DNA of 64,000 nt from Balanoglossus misakiensis (GCA_040954595.2 CM082591.2:2356001-2420000); one strand, 5' to 3'; shown: positions 1 through 13,400, counted from the stretch's first letter. Made by a program: numbers and translations. Notes: generated from the letters alone by a model not told the origin.

Positions 1-165
1 ATACTACTGTCAAGGTAATCAGGGGTTTCAATAAATTTTATGTGTGTAGAAGAAACCTGGAAAGCATTAGATAGCATCACGATAATGTATTCTCTCTTTC
101 AAAAGATATTCACCTTTATCAACATAGATAAGATGTTCACCATGGCCACTTTGTGTGTCTTTCAG

Positions 166-3100
166 GCGATAAGTCGGGCATTTATGAACGGAAGCTCGTT
201 GGAGCATGTCATCGAGTTCGGCTTGCAGTATCCGGAAGGCATGGCTGTCGATTGGGTGGCGAATAACATCTACTGGGGAGATTCCGGAACCCGTCGGATA
301 GAGGTGGCGAAGCTGGATGGGTCAGCCAGGAGGGTGTTGATCTGGCAAGATATCGAGAATCCCCGAGCCTTGGTGCTGGACCCCAACGAAGGGTAAGCTT
401 GATGTCCATTCTAATGCACGTGGATTGAGTGCCCCGAGTGTGAAAGTTTGGCTCATGGAAACGTTTTCTGGAAGAAGTTGGAACTTGTTTGGTTTTTCTC
501 CAATTTTAGATGTTTAGATTTTTTCAGTTCAGTGCAATAAGCCTACTTCGAAATAAAATGCTGCATGTCCACTTGCACAATCTTAAAGCATATGAAGTGT
601 TTTCTGAATATCAGCACTGTTTTTCCTCTCCTTAGATTCATGTACTGGAGTGATTGGCAGAACCGCCCGCTGATCGAGAGAGCCAATCTGGATGGATCGA
701 ACAGAACAGTCGTGCTGCAGAATATCGGTCGTGCGAATGGACTGACCATAGACTACATAGACAGGCGACTGTACTGGACAGACCTGGATACAAATATGAT
801 AGAGACCGCTGACTTGTTAGGTATGTAGTGGTAGATTCATCTGTGATTGTATCTTGTATCCATTAGTGCACAGTGGTTATTAAAAAAACGCCACTGCAAA
901 GAGTACAGTCGAACCTGTCTAAACTGAACCATCTCCTTCCCCTATGCACAGGTGGCAGTCGCCGACCAGTCTTTGAAAAACAACTGCCCAATCCCTTCAG
1001 CCTAACACAGTACGATGATTACATCTATTGGACCGACTGGAACACCCGGACCATCGAGAGAGCCAACAAGACTAGCGGCGAAAACAGAACCACGATCCAG
1101 GGATCTCTGTCGTTCATCATGGACATTTTAGTGTTCCATGCATCGAGGCAGTCAGGTTGGTGATCTGTTGGTTATCTGTAGATACTGTACTGTACTGTCT
1201 AGTATGATTTACTGGCTATGTTATGTCTACTTGACTGCATTGGAATTTTCAATTTTAACCCGAGTCTTTTTCGTCCAATTTTCCCAACCAGGACGGAATC
1301 CATGTGCTGTGAATAACGGCGGTTGTCAGTATCTCTGCTTCGCCGATCCTGAACCAGTTTACAAGTTATCGAACAGCAAACACCACTGTGATTGTCCTAC
1401 TCATTACTTGCTCAACGCTGACAATAAAACCTGTACTGGTAAGTACTTTTTACCCCTTACTCCCTCCCCCAAAAAGTTAAAGACTTTTCCCTTAACAATA
1501 AACTTACAACAACAGTCCCCATATTTGGCACTGAGATTTTCTGCTAAGAAAGGCTTTGCCAGTCAATGAATGACGACATGTAAAATCTCTTCTGCAGCTC
1601 CCGAGTCATTCATTCTGTTCAGCCAGAAGAACTACGTCAGTCGGATGACGGTCGACTTGGATGACAGCCCTGATGTGGTACTTCCCATCCATGGATTGAA
1701 AAATGTCAAAGACATCGATTATGAATACCGCACCAAGACAGTCTACTGGGTGGATGGACGAACCAAGACAATAAAAAGATCAAAAGATAATGGTTTAGAG
1801 GTGAGTGCAGAGAGAAAGGACGAAGAGTGTAAAAAAGTTGATAAGTTGTGAGTTGGGAATACCTTTGAAAGTTTGGAATGTTAGGGAGAGGTTTTGAGGC
1901 AAATTTCACATGTGGGAATAGAATTGTGAATGTTGTATTTGTCAACTTTCTTACACAGCCCGAGACGTTCTTGAGCCAATCTGGTGAGAATCAGCTATTC
2001 CATCCGTACGACATTGCCCTTGACGCGTACAGCCGTCACCTGTACTGGACGTGTTCCCAGACTAACGTCATCAACGTTACGAGATTGGACATGACTCCGG
2101 TGGGCGTGGTGGTCGACGGCGACAACGAGAAGCCAAGGTCCATTGTATTGCACCCTGCCAAAGGGTAAGTTGTCAGAATTTGTGTTAGGTCTTTCTTTAA
2201 TCTTTGGTGGTGCTTGGAAAGGAAGATATTCAGAAGTGTTTGTGTAAGTGCGTTACTTTTCTGTCATCACAAATAATTACCTTCTTAATCTACAGGTATA
2301 TGTACTGGACTAATCTCGTTGAAAATCCAAGAATCGAGAAAGCGGCCATGGATGGCGGAGATATGCAAATTATTGTCGCGACTGGCCTCGCGCACCCTGG
2401 AACTCTGGCTATCGATTATCACGCCGATAAAATTTTCTGGACGGATACCGCGCTTCAAAGGATCGAGCGGTCAGATTTAGACGGTAAGTGGTCTGTAAAG
2501 GTCATGGAGGGGTCATGAAAGTAGCCCATCAGGCTAGACTAGAAGTGCATTGTCATGACAGATTTTCATGTGGTAAACTTGTGAGATCATTAATATTTTT
2601 TTCCTGTAAAATGACAGGTGGAAATCGTATGGTGCTAGTGGACACATCGTTATATTCACCACAAGGCCTCACAGTGTACGGACCTCACTTATACTGGATT
2701 GATAAGCAGCAAATGATGATTGAAAGAATCGACAAAATCACCAGCGAGCGGCGAGAGAAAGTTCTGGGCCATATTGTTAATCTTAGTGATATCCATGCAG
2801 TCGAAAATGACGAGGTTGCTGTCAGTAAGTATGGTCTGCTTACTATCCATGCTTTGTCGAAGGGGACATATAACTTGTTATTGTGTGAGTGCTTATCACT
2901 AGATAGCCAATATGCATTGTCCTGACAATGAATGTCTTCTGACGTTTCCAGTAAACCATCCATGCCACGTTGAAAATGGAGGCTGCTCTCATCTTTGTTA
3001 CATCAGAGAAGGCAGAGCTCGCTGTTCGTGTCCGATTAATCTGGTTTTACTGGACGACAACAAGTCGTGTGGCGGTAAGTATTAGTAGTTGCAGTTCTGC

Positions 3101-5147
3101 TACAGGATGTTCGTTAGTACTGGGAAAATCATTGAATTTTTAACCATTTTTGTAGTGACTAATTATCAAATCGTTTACAAATTTTTCGTTCGACAGAGCC
3201 TCCAACTTGCTCGCCTGATCACTTTACGTGTAAATCAGGTGACATCGACTGCATACCATTGGCCTGGAGATGCGATACAGTAGCAGAATGTGACGATGAC
3301 AGCGATGAACAAGATTGTCGTAAGTTTTCATTTTTCACTGTACGAGTGAAATTTTCATCACCAGCATATTGGCATTGTTACGTATGTTGACTTGACAACT
3401 TTTGTGGTTTGTACATATTTACTTAGTTTTATATTTTCATTGCAGCCACCTGTTCGCAAACTCAATTCCGCTGCGACAACGGTCAATGTATTTCCAAAGG
3501 CCAGAGGTGTGATGGTGAACCAGACTGCACTGATGAATCAGATGAAAAATATTGCTGGGGTAATTAAATTTTTGTATTTTACAATCATCTGTTTATAATG
3601 TGAAAACGTGAGTCTAACCTTCTGTTGTTCATCCTTCTGCTATGCTTGACAAATTATCCTGACTTTGCAGCTCCATGTCGGAAGAGTCAGTTTGAATGCA
3701 ACGACGGCCAGTGTGTGGACAAGGAAGATGCAGCCTGCGACACTATCATTGACTGTATTGATGAGAGCGACGAACAGAACTGTGGTATGTCATCGAACAT
3801 TTTCCTTTTTTTTTATCAAAATGTTGATAAAAATGTGTAGATAATGCGAAATTATGTGTACCTGGTCCAAAACTGAGGAGCAAATTAGAGAAAAATACAC
3901 GAAAAATGAGAAAATGTTGCACCAACATTTTGGCGGGAAAATCATTCAAAAGACTGGGTTCAGTCCTGCATTCATGCGTGCAATACTTGTGCTCTCTTCT
4001 AGTCAATCCGAAGACAGAGTATGGAAGCGAATCGCGAATCCACAGTGCAAGCAGCATGCATTCCCTGATTGGGGCCGTGGTAGGCTTCATCCTCGTCATC
4101 ATCATCATCGCCATCGTCATGTGGTGGTGGAGGCGATACAAACTGCAGCCGGATCATATGTGCGACAACGAATTTGTGATGTTGAACAACCATCCGAATA
4201 ACTACACGGCGATGATCGGCGTCGGCCCGCAACAAACTACACCACCCAGATCAGTGTCAGGTTCGTATAAGCTTTAGAGATACGCCCTCATTTTCGTCAA
4301 TCGTACACTGAGTACATTTTGGGTATTTCACAATTTTCTACAAAAAATCAAAATTGATGAATGTTGTCTTCTTATTAATTTCTTCAGGAATGTCAAAATC
4401 GCACGTCAAATCCATCAACACTTGTTTATCAGTAAACACAAACATCACAGGAAGCGGCGCGCAACCCTACGACAGAAGTCACGTGACCGGGGCATCCTCG
4501 AGCGCCAGCAGCAGCGCCACAGGAGGGCGCTATCCGAAGGAAACGTTGAATCCACCACCGAGCCCAGCAACTGACAGGTCGCAGTACACGGCAGAATTAT
4601 ATTATCCAGCACACAGCCCTCACACTTCCAGGTCATATAGGTAAGTCACCAAACAGGAGGTTGTATTGTCTATAGCAGTGTGCCCTATAAGCCAGTATGA
4701 TGCGCACTGACTCAACAAACTCACTGGTGACTCAAGAAATTTATCCACGCTACAAAAGTATAGCTTTTTATTACAAAGCACATATATACTGGAATTAGTA
4801 TAAATATATAAAAGTACAAGATATAAACTGCTATATGAACAGTAACTCATGCTTTTTCTTCCCTCGTTTCCAGGCATTACAAATCCCGGAATATTCCTCC
4901 GCCACCAACACCGTGCAGTACGGACGTCTGCGAAGACAGTGAGCCCTACACATATGCAAGGCCGAACCGAAACGACAAATACTACCGGCACACGGAATAC
5001 GATTCGGATCCGTACCCGCCTCCTCCGACGCCCCGGAGTCACTATTTCTCGGACAATTACGAGAGTTGCCCCCCGTCACCTTCAACAGAGAGAAGTTTTT
5101 TTAATCCCTACCCTCCTCCTCCTTCGCCGGCGACAGACTCGCCATAG
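166..5147 (+). CDS. LRP5/6: LRP5/6 Wnt co-receptor, 5'-truncated by window edge
   Basis: Single-pass membrane co-receptor for Wnt with Frizzled; its phosphorylated tail recruits Axin. Fifteen exons joined by GT-AG introns: 166-392, 636-820, 952-1155, 1292-1438, 1598-1800, 1959-2164, 2296-2483, 2618-2824, 2952-3074, 3197-3319, 3446-3559, 3671-3784, 4003-4260, 4388-4640, 4874-5147 (stop TAG 5145-5147). They give 941 residues in one frame. Order: rest of propeller 2 ([28 protein letters not shown]), EGF, propeller 3 with YWTD-like blades, EGF ([14 protein letters not shown]), three LDLa repeats, membrane segment, intracellular tail. Residue-level match to vertebrate LRP6 is very high, including [15 protein letters not shown] and [12 protein letters not shown]. 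The first propeller and signal peptide lie upstream of the window. LRP5 and LRP6 are vertebrate paralogues, so the invertebrate gene is best called LRP5/6 (arrow orthologue). Confidence 0.97.
4003..5147 (+). other. LRP5/6 membrane segment and PPPSP signalling tail
   Basis: Exons 13-15. Exon 13 encodes a short juxtamembrane stretch, the hydrophobic segment [16 protein letters not shown] followed by a WWWRRYK stop-transfer, and the proximal tail. Exons 14 and 15 encode five Pro-rich phosphorylation motifs in the same order as vertebrate LRP6: [38 protein letters not shown] and [10 protein letters not shown]. In LRP6 these are GSK3/CK1 sites needed for Axin binding; that function is known for the family and inferred here. 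The tail ends three residues after the last motif serine-proline/ATD segment. The fifth exon boundary splits the SYR-HY stretch in phase 2. Confidence 0.95.
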
Positions 5148-5757
5148 TCGTTCCTCGCAGAGCGTTTTTTGTCCAGCCACTGTCAAGTAGAACCCGTACT
5201 CCCACTAGTCAACCAGGACTGTTTCCATAGAGATAGAAAAAAAAGTCATAAAAACGCCACATTAGATTGTTGGCACTTGTACTTAAAAAGACAATTACAT
5301 GATGCACCATGGGTAATATACATTGCCATGGTAACGCTGTACAGAGCTCTTACATTTGTAATATAATTAAACTCAAAAGGTAAAGAATTTATTGTAATTT
5401 AAAAAATCTATACACTTGTATGTAAAATAAGATGACAGTTTGAATGCCTCTTGATGTTTTTACCAAAGGTAACTTTATTTTATTTTTCTTTGTCAGGGGG
5501 AGTTATTTTTGTTTGTGTGATGTCAGTTCACGGATTTGTTGTGTATCATACGGCATTATCAGATTTGCTTTGCATGGTCATGTGTGGCGTGACGATTTTC
5601 TGCATTCTTGACATTGTCTATATTGTCATCTCGGCTTTGCGTGTAAATGGCAATGGCGATGTTTTTAGTGTCCGTGGCACTCCTACTGTACTTAATCCTT
5701 CCAGTGGCTCAGATACTTATGACCTGTTGTTAATTTCATTGTGTGACCAGCCCAGAT

Positions 5758-5884
5758 ATGTCATTCATTCATTCATTCATTCATTCATTCATTCATTCAT
5801 TCATTCATTCAGTCAGTCAGTCATTCATTTGTTCGTTCGTTCGTTCGTTCGTTCGTCCGTTCATTCATTCATGGATCCATTCAT
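5758..5884. repeat. Compound (CATT)n-(CAGT)n-(GTTC)n microsatellite
   Basis: Direct reading shows about 13 CATT units, then CAGT units, a block of GTTC units, and CATT again. It lies about 0.6 kb after the LRP5/6 stop, probably in its 3' UTR. The repetitive Ser/His/Phe peptides it would encode are artefacts. Confidence 0.95.
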
Positions 5885-8808
5885 TCACTGAATTTCATTT
5901 CACCTATACACAGTCGAAACCCAGTATTCTGCTATTCATCTAAAGTATTGCATCGCTGCGAACAAAACTGTCTGCATGAAGAAAAATTGTCCTTTACATG
6001 TAAAATCACTCTGTCACCTCATGTAACATTAATTGTCATGTGCTTCAAAGTCAGGTGTGTTAGTGTTATACCTTGTATACGATTCTTAATTTCAAAACAT
6101 GCACTATCAATTTCTACCAGATTTACCATGAAATACTCGTCATAGGCTTACAAACTCTTACAAGGAATATTCTGTCGTATTCGACATATTACAAGTACTT
6201 GTTTGAATTTTCTCAAGTATAGTGCTGGTACAACCTATATCATGTAAGGGAAGTTATCAAAACATGATACTGTATATATATACACACATCTAGCATTCAG
6301 AAATGTTATTAGCAGGTACTACAGAGTCCCAGAGTTCTTGTGAAAGTATAAAACCTTCTTAACTTTTGTCACAAAAGACATTTTTTTCAGTATTTCAGTT
6401 TCGATCATATATATAAAGTGGGATTACTCAACAGCTATAATGTCCCATTGGTTTAGTGTTCCATGATATTCTAGGCAGCTTGTTAGTCTTTGTAAGACAA
6501 AACAAAACAGAAACTACATCAGTGGTGATATATAACTAAAGCAGCAGTAATTGTAAAGCAGAGAACAGCCAAACTTTTATGGCAAATGCCATACTTTTTA
6601 ACAGCCATGCTTGCATGGTTAAACGCCGTACTTTGTTAATTTATAAGCCCTTACACACCACTCCGCTCATTGTCAATGACAATGATGGACTCTACACAGG
6701 AATAGGTGTTGAAAGGGAGCTCCTCATATTTCAACAGATATGAATCAAATTTTAGGGGCAGTTTCACATATTGTACCGTTATTTGACGTCACTGCCCACT
6801 TGTGCTATACGACTGAAGTGAATGTGTTCATGGAAAGGATTGCGTTCTAATTCCCAATATGTCTGCTTTCCTCCAATTGTAAATTTGTAATGGCTTGAAA
6901 CGCAGCTGTTGATTGGCTTTACCGACTTCTCAAAACCATTAAATATTTTCTAGATTTTAAAGAAGGCTTCTGTCCACTGCTGCATTGCAATTTATGTTTT
7001 TTTCCTGAAGATGCACAAATCCCTCCCCTTTTTATTTTGTTAGTGTTTGTCTTCATTATACAAAGTCACAACGAGTTGTTTGTTATGCCAGTTCACCATT
7101 GGAGAGTTCATTTTCGTGGAATTTTCACAGACATTTGATTTTGAGGCAGGTTTGCAAATATTTCAGTGGCAAATTTTGCAGATGTTTGAAAATTTAACCC
7201 TTTCACCCCCAGTTCCCTCTTTAGAGGTCCAACCTCACCATAGAAAATAATGGGTTTTGGACTGAACCATGGCGGTGGAAGGGGTGAAGAGAGAAAGCAG
7301 CGGACTTGACAGGGTATATGTCCACGCTTGGTGCAGCTGTATACCTTAACTGAATCAGCATTATTTCGTAGACGTCAATTGATGAGATAGATTATATTTT
7401 GCCGTCGCACGGTCGGTTGCGGACTGGAAAGTGTCCAATAAAGAGAAATCTGTTAATTACATGTATTATGTTAGTATCCCAAGTTGTCCAGTTGGCTGGG
7501 TGCTTTCATTCAGAGACTTCGACTGTAAGCACATTTTGAAAACACTTTCCCAAGATTGTATCGGACCCAAGCGAACTTTGCATATATATGACAAAGATAT
7601 TTTATTGCTCAAGTCTTTTGTAAAATATTTCTCCGTAGGCATGAATTGCTAGAACTCATTAAAATTTATACTTAAATATTTTATAAGAAAAGTTGTCCAG
7701 TGAATGTTTATGGTGTGTGTGTGGGAATAGTTGAGTATGGTATTTGCGTATGCAAATGTACCATTGGACAATTCATTGTGTCACTGTAGGAGCGCATGCG
7801 TGTAGTTTTTTTACTCTGATTGGCTGGCCACTGCCTTACAAGTTAGAAACACGTTTGATTGGATGATTACACCTGGCTTGGATACAGTGTTTATCACGTT
7901 GTCAGCCACGTGGATTCTGCTGGCTGGCTGGTTGGCCTCAGTTCGATTACCTTGGTGCGGAGAGCTGACGGTCGGATATTATTATATGGCTACATTATCG
8001 ATAATTTGTTTCAATCGTCGTAAATGACTAGCCTCTTTACGGCAAATACGTTGCCGGAGCAACCGCACGTGTTACCGACGAGTGGCATTGTGGGAAGTGA
8101 AGCCAAGGCGCACGTGGTCCCTCTCTGAGATTTGCGGTCGGATGCGAAACAGTGGTGCTGAACAAGAAGACGAAGAATGTGAACGATTTCTGCGTTTTGA
8201 CGAAGACCACGATGCAGTATAGTAAACAAACATTCGCCTGAGTACCTCGGCAACATCGTCAAACCGGTATGTACTGTTCTGTTTTCATATTCCGACAGAA
8301 AACCACGGAGTGATCGACTGCCTCATTGCTTGTATAGTTTTTGTGTGTTACAATTGCATTCAGCAAATTGATATCTTCATAAAAAGCAGTCTGGGCCCTT
8401 TCAGCACGCCTTTAAATTGTTACTCGGTCACTCAGCGACAACTAAATGTAACACACGCTAAAATACACTCACAGCAGAGCGTTGCTGCGACTGGCAGCTA
8501 TCCTCAAGTTTTCATTTGTTTCCCGAGTTGCTTCTTAAAGACTCAACTCTCCCTAAAACAGTCAGACCACCGAGTGACATTGAGTGTAAAAACTGTGGCC
8601 CCTTTCTCGTGGTCCGACCGATGGGCATACACATACTTCCGAGCAAAACTACGCCATCTACATGTACAGTCAAATTTGATAATCGTGCACGTGGTGAGTG
8701 ATCAGCCGATGAATAAGCCGGGTGAATGAGAGAGGGCGATTTTGCATGAATCAGTTTTACGACGCGAAATAAAAATAATAGATAATCTATAAAAAACAGT
8801 TTAGCTTA

Positions 8809-8831
8809 AATAAACTTTTATTTCAAATAAA
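8809..8831. terminator. Candidate bidirectional poly(A) signal cluster
   Basis: AATAAA on the plus strand at 8809-8814 and 8826-8831, and on the minus strand (TTTATT read on plus) at 8817-8822, all within 23 bp. For the minus-strand gene this implies a 3' UTR of roughly 450 bp; for LRP5/6 about 3.7 kb, unless an earlier site such as 7437-7442 is used. Hexamers are common in AT-rich DNA, so this is a positional inference. Confidence 0.4.
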
Positions 8832-9274
8832 ATGTCGATATTACGTAACGTGTGAAATGTGTGTAACACTAAATACCCGTTTGTTTTAATAAAAAAACAC
8901 AAAACAATAGTAACATTGTCGAGAGAGTGAGAGGTAAAGTGTTGGAGGCCTTTGTTCAAATTACTAGGCATATGTATACATAGATGCAGTCCAGACTATT
9001 GGAGTGTATGGCGATGGTGACTTGGAACCAACTCCAAGCATCCTTGAGGCTAACGCAGAAACAAATTTTTGAACTTACATGATCTACCATTTCTAGTTTT
9101 ATCTCTAAGTGTACAGTAAGTAAGTTCCTCCACCATAGGAAGTACTGTGATAACCAACACTTGCCCTGAATATATCGGACTTTAGTAAAAAAAAAGATAT
9201 GGTTAAAATAAATGGTTTAGTAGTAAAATACATTGGCATTTAAAAAAGTAAAGGTTCCTTGAAAAGAAAAGTTC

Positions 9275-10451
9275 TTAAATGTCACCAATGCCGAAGAAAG
9301 GGTCCACTATTCTATTTTCGCATCGTTTTAAATCTCGCTTCTTGCCGGGGGCTTTGAATGAATACTGGCTCCCTGACGAGGCGTCGTTTTCATCTTTGCC
9401 AAAGAAACCCTCACTTCCGGCTTTCATACACCACACGTAGATGCTGTCACTCTCACCAACGCATCTGCAGAAAAAAGACAACGATTTTCACATCATGAGG
9501 AGTCAATCATGGAACGCACGTGGATGTACAGCGCCGCCGGCGGCAGAAATGGGATGACCATTCGCACACGTTTTTTGCTTTCGGCAAACTTGGCCAATAT
9601 GTGACATCACTTTCTTATAATTCCAGAGTAGTTCTATATGTTCACCTCTAATGCAAATTTGCATTGTCTTACTTGAATATAAAAATTCAATTACCTGCAA
9701 TAGTCGTCTCTATTGTCACCGTCCTCGTCCTTCATGTACCAGGTGCCTTCAAAGCCAACATCCAAATCAGGCGTGGACTGGTAATTGTGTTCGCTCTCGC
9801 CCGCTGTACCAGCAAGTGCGCAGGATAGTTGGAAACCGGAATCCCCAGCGGCTACGATTCTGTTAGAGTACAAAAATAAAGTTATCGAACAGTTAATTGA
9901 TTGATTGATTGATTGAGAGAGAGAGAGAGAGGCACACATGACATCTTACCTGCAATAGTCGTTGGCGGCGCCCTGTCCTTGTACGTCAACCCACCCACGG
10001 AAGTACCCCTCCAAGCCGGGGTTAGTTATGTCGTAGCGACGTGCCTTGACAGCGCCCATGCCTTGAAAAAATATATACAAAACGCTCATTTACCAGAATA
10101 ATGTGGTACAAACTTTGAATTTTAAAAACGAGATATGTAGATGTCCAGGTGGTACAAGCGTTGTACATCAGGACAGTGTGGACAACATGGCCGGGCCGGA
10201 CTCCGTAGTGAAGAAGGCAAAAATTAGCGGCTTACTCAAGCAAGGTTGGCATATTGGCGGTTTTTCAGGCATCTGCGTTGTCATTTCGAATTCACTCATT
10301 GCAGGAGACGCACTTGCGTCCTCTTCTTCCTCCATTTTTGTAGTCATGGCTGCAGTCTGCCTGTCTGTGGGTTGGTTAGATGTGACCATCGCTTGCGTTG
10401 TTGCCATTGTTGTCGTCTGTCTTGTCGTCGCTGGTTTCTCTGTCGTAGGTC
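9275..10451 (-). other. Thr-rich linker and C-terminal D-Y-C-R tandem module
   Basis: Exon 12 encodes a Thr/Pro/Met-rich, probably O-glycosylated linker with an acidic cluster. Exons 13-15 encode two related units: unit 1 GYFRGWVDVQGQGAANDYCR then IVAAGDSGFQLSCALAG; unit 2 GFEGTWYMKDEDGDNRDDYCR-like (W-Y-M-K-D, DGDNRDDYCR) then CVGESDSIYVWCMKAG. Both units have an aromatic-rich start, an acidic or Gly-rich loop, D-Y-C-R, Val, a second Cys 11-12 residues later, and A-G. In both, a phase-2 intron splits the Arg codon of D-Y-C-R. The DGD-rich loop resembles calcium-binding loops; I do not recognise a named domain. The tail (GKKRDLKRC, FFGIGDI) ends at TAA 9275-9277. Confidence 0.8.
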
Positions 10452-13400
10452 CTTGGAGAAAAGAGGGGTAAGTGATCAGTTTTCGCTGTGCTCATTTTTT
10501 GCTATGACAACACCCCTACGACAGTTTTTAGAGAACCATTGCAGTTGCGGACGACACCCACACTTGCCATGCTGTGCCGTGATTGGTCATCTTCGTGAGG
10601 ATATTGAATCACGTGATACTCACCCGTCACTGTCAGTGTGAACGTGTTGAACCGCGCTCCCCACACGTGTGACGCTGTACATCTGTAGTCCCCTTTCAGA
10701 GTGTCGTTGATCTGACGTAGAACGAGGCCGCCATTTTGGTCGGTCTCAAAGCCCCTGTCGGCTGGGTAGATCGTTGAACCGTTCAAGGACCACTCCACCA
10801 TTGCCCTGGAGTCGCCGATGGCGTTACACGGCAGAGTGACGTTTTCACCGGCCATGGCGGTGAGAAATTCGTCTGGGAGTTCTCTCGTAGACTTCGTACC
10901 AGCAGCTGGTGATACAGAAAGCAAGACAGAATGTTCTGGGATGTTCTCTCCATGAAAAGATAACCGAAAAACAACAATTATTTGGAGTGGAACCACTGTT
11001 TCGAGTGGCAACCATATTTGAAAATATGATCATTTGAAATAGTCGACACTGCCATGCTGATTGCATGCATGTGCTTGTCTTTTTAAGAATCATGCATTCG
11101 TATGTTTTTGCCACTTACGTATGACTTCCAACTGACTCATCGATTCGGCCATTCCAGCAGGGTTCTTGGCTTGGCAAACATAGGCCCCCTCGTCTTCCTC
11201 CGTCACAGACGCAATAAGCATCGTTCCCTCGTCTGTCACTTGAAATCGACCAAGGGCATCTTCAGCAGACATTAATTTCTAATGAAATAAAGGATATTTT
11301 AAACGCCAAATATTTCAGAACAATCGATTTACATACTTTTTGGCTTTAATTGAATTTTACTTTACCTCTGTTCCGTTCTTATACCAGAACACCATAGGTC
11401 TTGGATGACCCGAAAACTGACACATAAAGAGGGCGTCTTCTCCAACTTCAGCGACAAATCGATGAGGTGCTATGGTAAGTATCGTTGGTTTCACTGCCAA
11501 AATACAGACAGAAAGTTAATGATCACGTGTTTGTATAATCTGTACATTGTGGAATTGGTATTGTATTGTATTGCATTGTATTGTTTTGTATTGTATTGTA
11601 TTGCAAGATATTTTTTGAAGAACCGATAATTTTTTACCTTGTACTTCCAACTGAGCCGTAGCACTGATAGCACCAACAAAATTAACTGCTGTACAAGTGT
11701 AGATATCGACATCACTGTTTTGAATATCTCTCAGATATAATGTACCATCGTCTGTGATATTTACCCTAGATGTGAATAGCAAAGAAAGTCTATCAGCACA
11801 AGCTGCGATAATCTCTTACTCAATATTCGTGTTATGCATGAAAATATGCACGTTAAATGTGTATCAATCCAAACTGTATTTCCATCAACTTGCGGAGACA
11901 TTGACAGAAACAAATATGGTTGTCCAAGTACTCGGCCTTTAGGCGCATGTTCTTAATGAAATATGAAAGTCAGTGCCCGTAAATACGGTCATTAATCTCC
12001 ACGCCCTCATCCCGTCAACATAAATTTTGTGCAGAATATGTAGAGATACATGTAGAGGTCAGAGTTCAAGAAAACGGATGAGACATCTGGACACTGCATG
12101 TTTGTTTGAAGACATTTTGTAGGTTATGTATGACTCTACATATCTGATACTTGTGGTTAAATTGTGGTGGGGTTTGAAGGGAATTTGATGTAGGCGGACG
12201 AGAACTGCCCTGACTATCAATCAACACAGACGATCAATCCACGCGCAACGAGATACAGAAAACCTGCTACCAATTAAAAAGCACGATAGTTTTCACCGAA
12301 AGGCAGTAGTCGTAATAGTATGTAACGTCCAACAGATGTTCAGATGTATTAATTAACGTCAATTTACAAACTATTATGCGCGTTACTCCAAAGTTCTTAC
12401 CCAGCATCCAGGGTCGAACTCAGCCCTATATCACTTTGTTGATGGTAACCTGTAAGTCACCCCTTATCTCTTATTTGTGTGTATTACAATGTGTTGATCG
12501 AGTTACCTGTTAACTGGCAAAACACCACTTGATTTTGCCCATGTGATAGTCGGCATTGGTAGTCCGTCTACTCTGCAATGAAACGCCACTTCTCCTCCCG
12601 CGGCTGCTGTGGCATCTTCAGGAGTCTCGAGAAATTGAGGCATTTCTGGACATAAACACAAGAAAAAAAATCCCCGAAGGTCACATTCCTGATGTCTTCC
12701 TATGAACCAAACGGAGTTCAGTTTTACTTTGAAGTTAACATTTGTAGATAACACAGTACGTACGTACACATACATTCATACACCACTTACCGTATACATG
12801 TAAAATAAAAGTGACATTAGCAAATCCTGCTCGATTCCCCGCAATACAATAATATGCCCCAGTGTCACCGAGTTGTGCATTCATGATAGATAGCATACCA
12901 TCTTCGACAGACGTCCTACATACAAGAGAAGACAAATGCACAGTGATTTTTAGAAAAGGTCTCATCTTTAGCAAGGCCTGTGAATGATCGAGAATACTTG
13001 GTTATGAAGGGGGTTCTAAGTAACATCCATACGGTGAATAAGACACGAGTATATAGGTTCTGTAGTTGTTCTCTGAGCAGAGTATTTTTTCTTGGCAGGT
13101 AAATAAACGGACGTGAGTAAACCACTTGTTGGACGAGAGAACACAAGAATATCTCTTCCAAAATTGGACATCCTTCTCCTAGGAGAGAACCCGTCCAGAC
13201 GTGAGTAAATCTCAAATCTTTTTTGTGTCACCTTTGACTATCAAGTACTCTAGTAATGCCATCTCCAACATCTCTAGACCAGATTATTTCAGGTTCTGGG
13301 TGTCCATTTACTTCGCAGTGTAGAGTTACACTTGAGCCTACAGTTGTAACAGTATCTTCAGGTATTCTAGCAGCTGTTGGTGGTGCTGAAAAAAAAACGA

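Larger units (their letters stand above)
5148..9274. other. Convergent intergenic / 3' UTR region between LRP5/6 and the CRD-Ig gene
   Basis: No supported coding exon. It must contain the 3' UTRs of both convergent genes. Plus-strand AATAAA hexamers occur at 7437-7442, 8809-8814 and 8826-8831; a minus-strand signal (TTTATT on plus) lies at 8817-8822. A compound tetranucleotide repeat sits at 5758-5884. A more GC-rich, CpG-containing block around 7.9-8.7 kb with E-box CACGTG-like sites could be regulatory, but no motif there is decisive. The short ORFs here match nothing I recognise. Confidence 0.6.

Noticed and set aside
3746-4235. Long minus-strand ORFs opposite the LRP5/6 membrane exon
   Set aside because: Shadow frames of the real exon; poly-His/Asp/Met arise from the ATC repeat of the membrane segment.
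12395-12450. Possible tRNA-like B-box near GGGTCGAACTC
   Set aside because: No matching acceptor stem, A-box or cloverleaf could be drawn around it.
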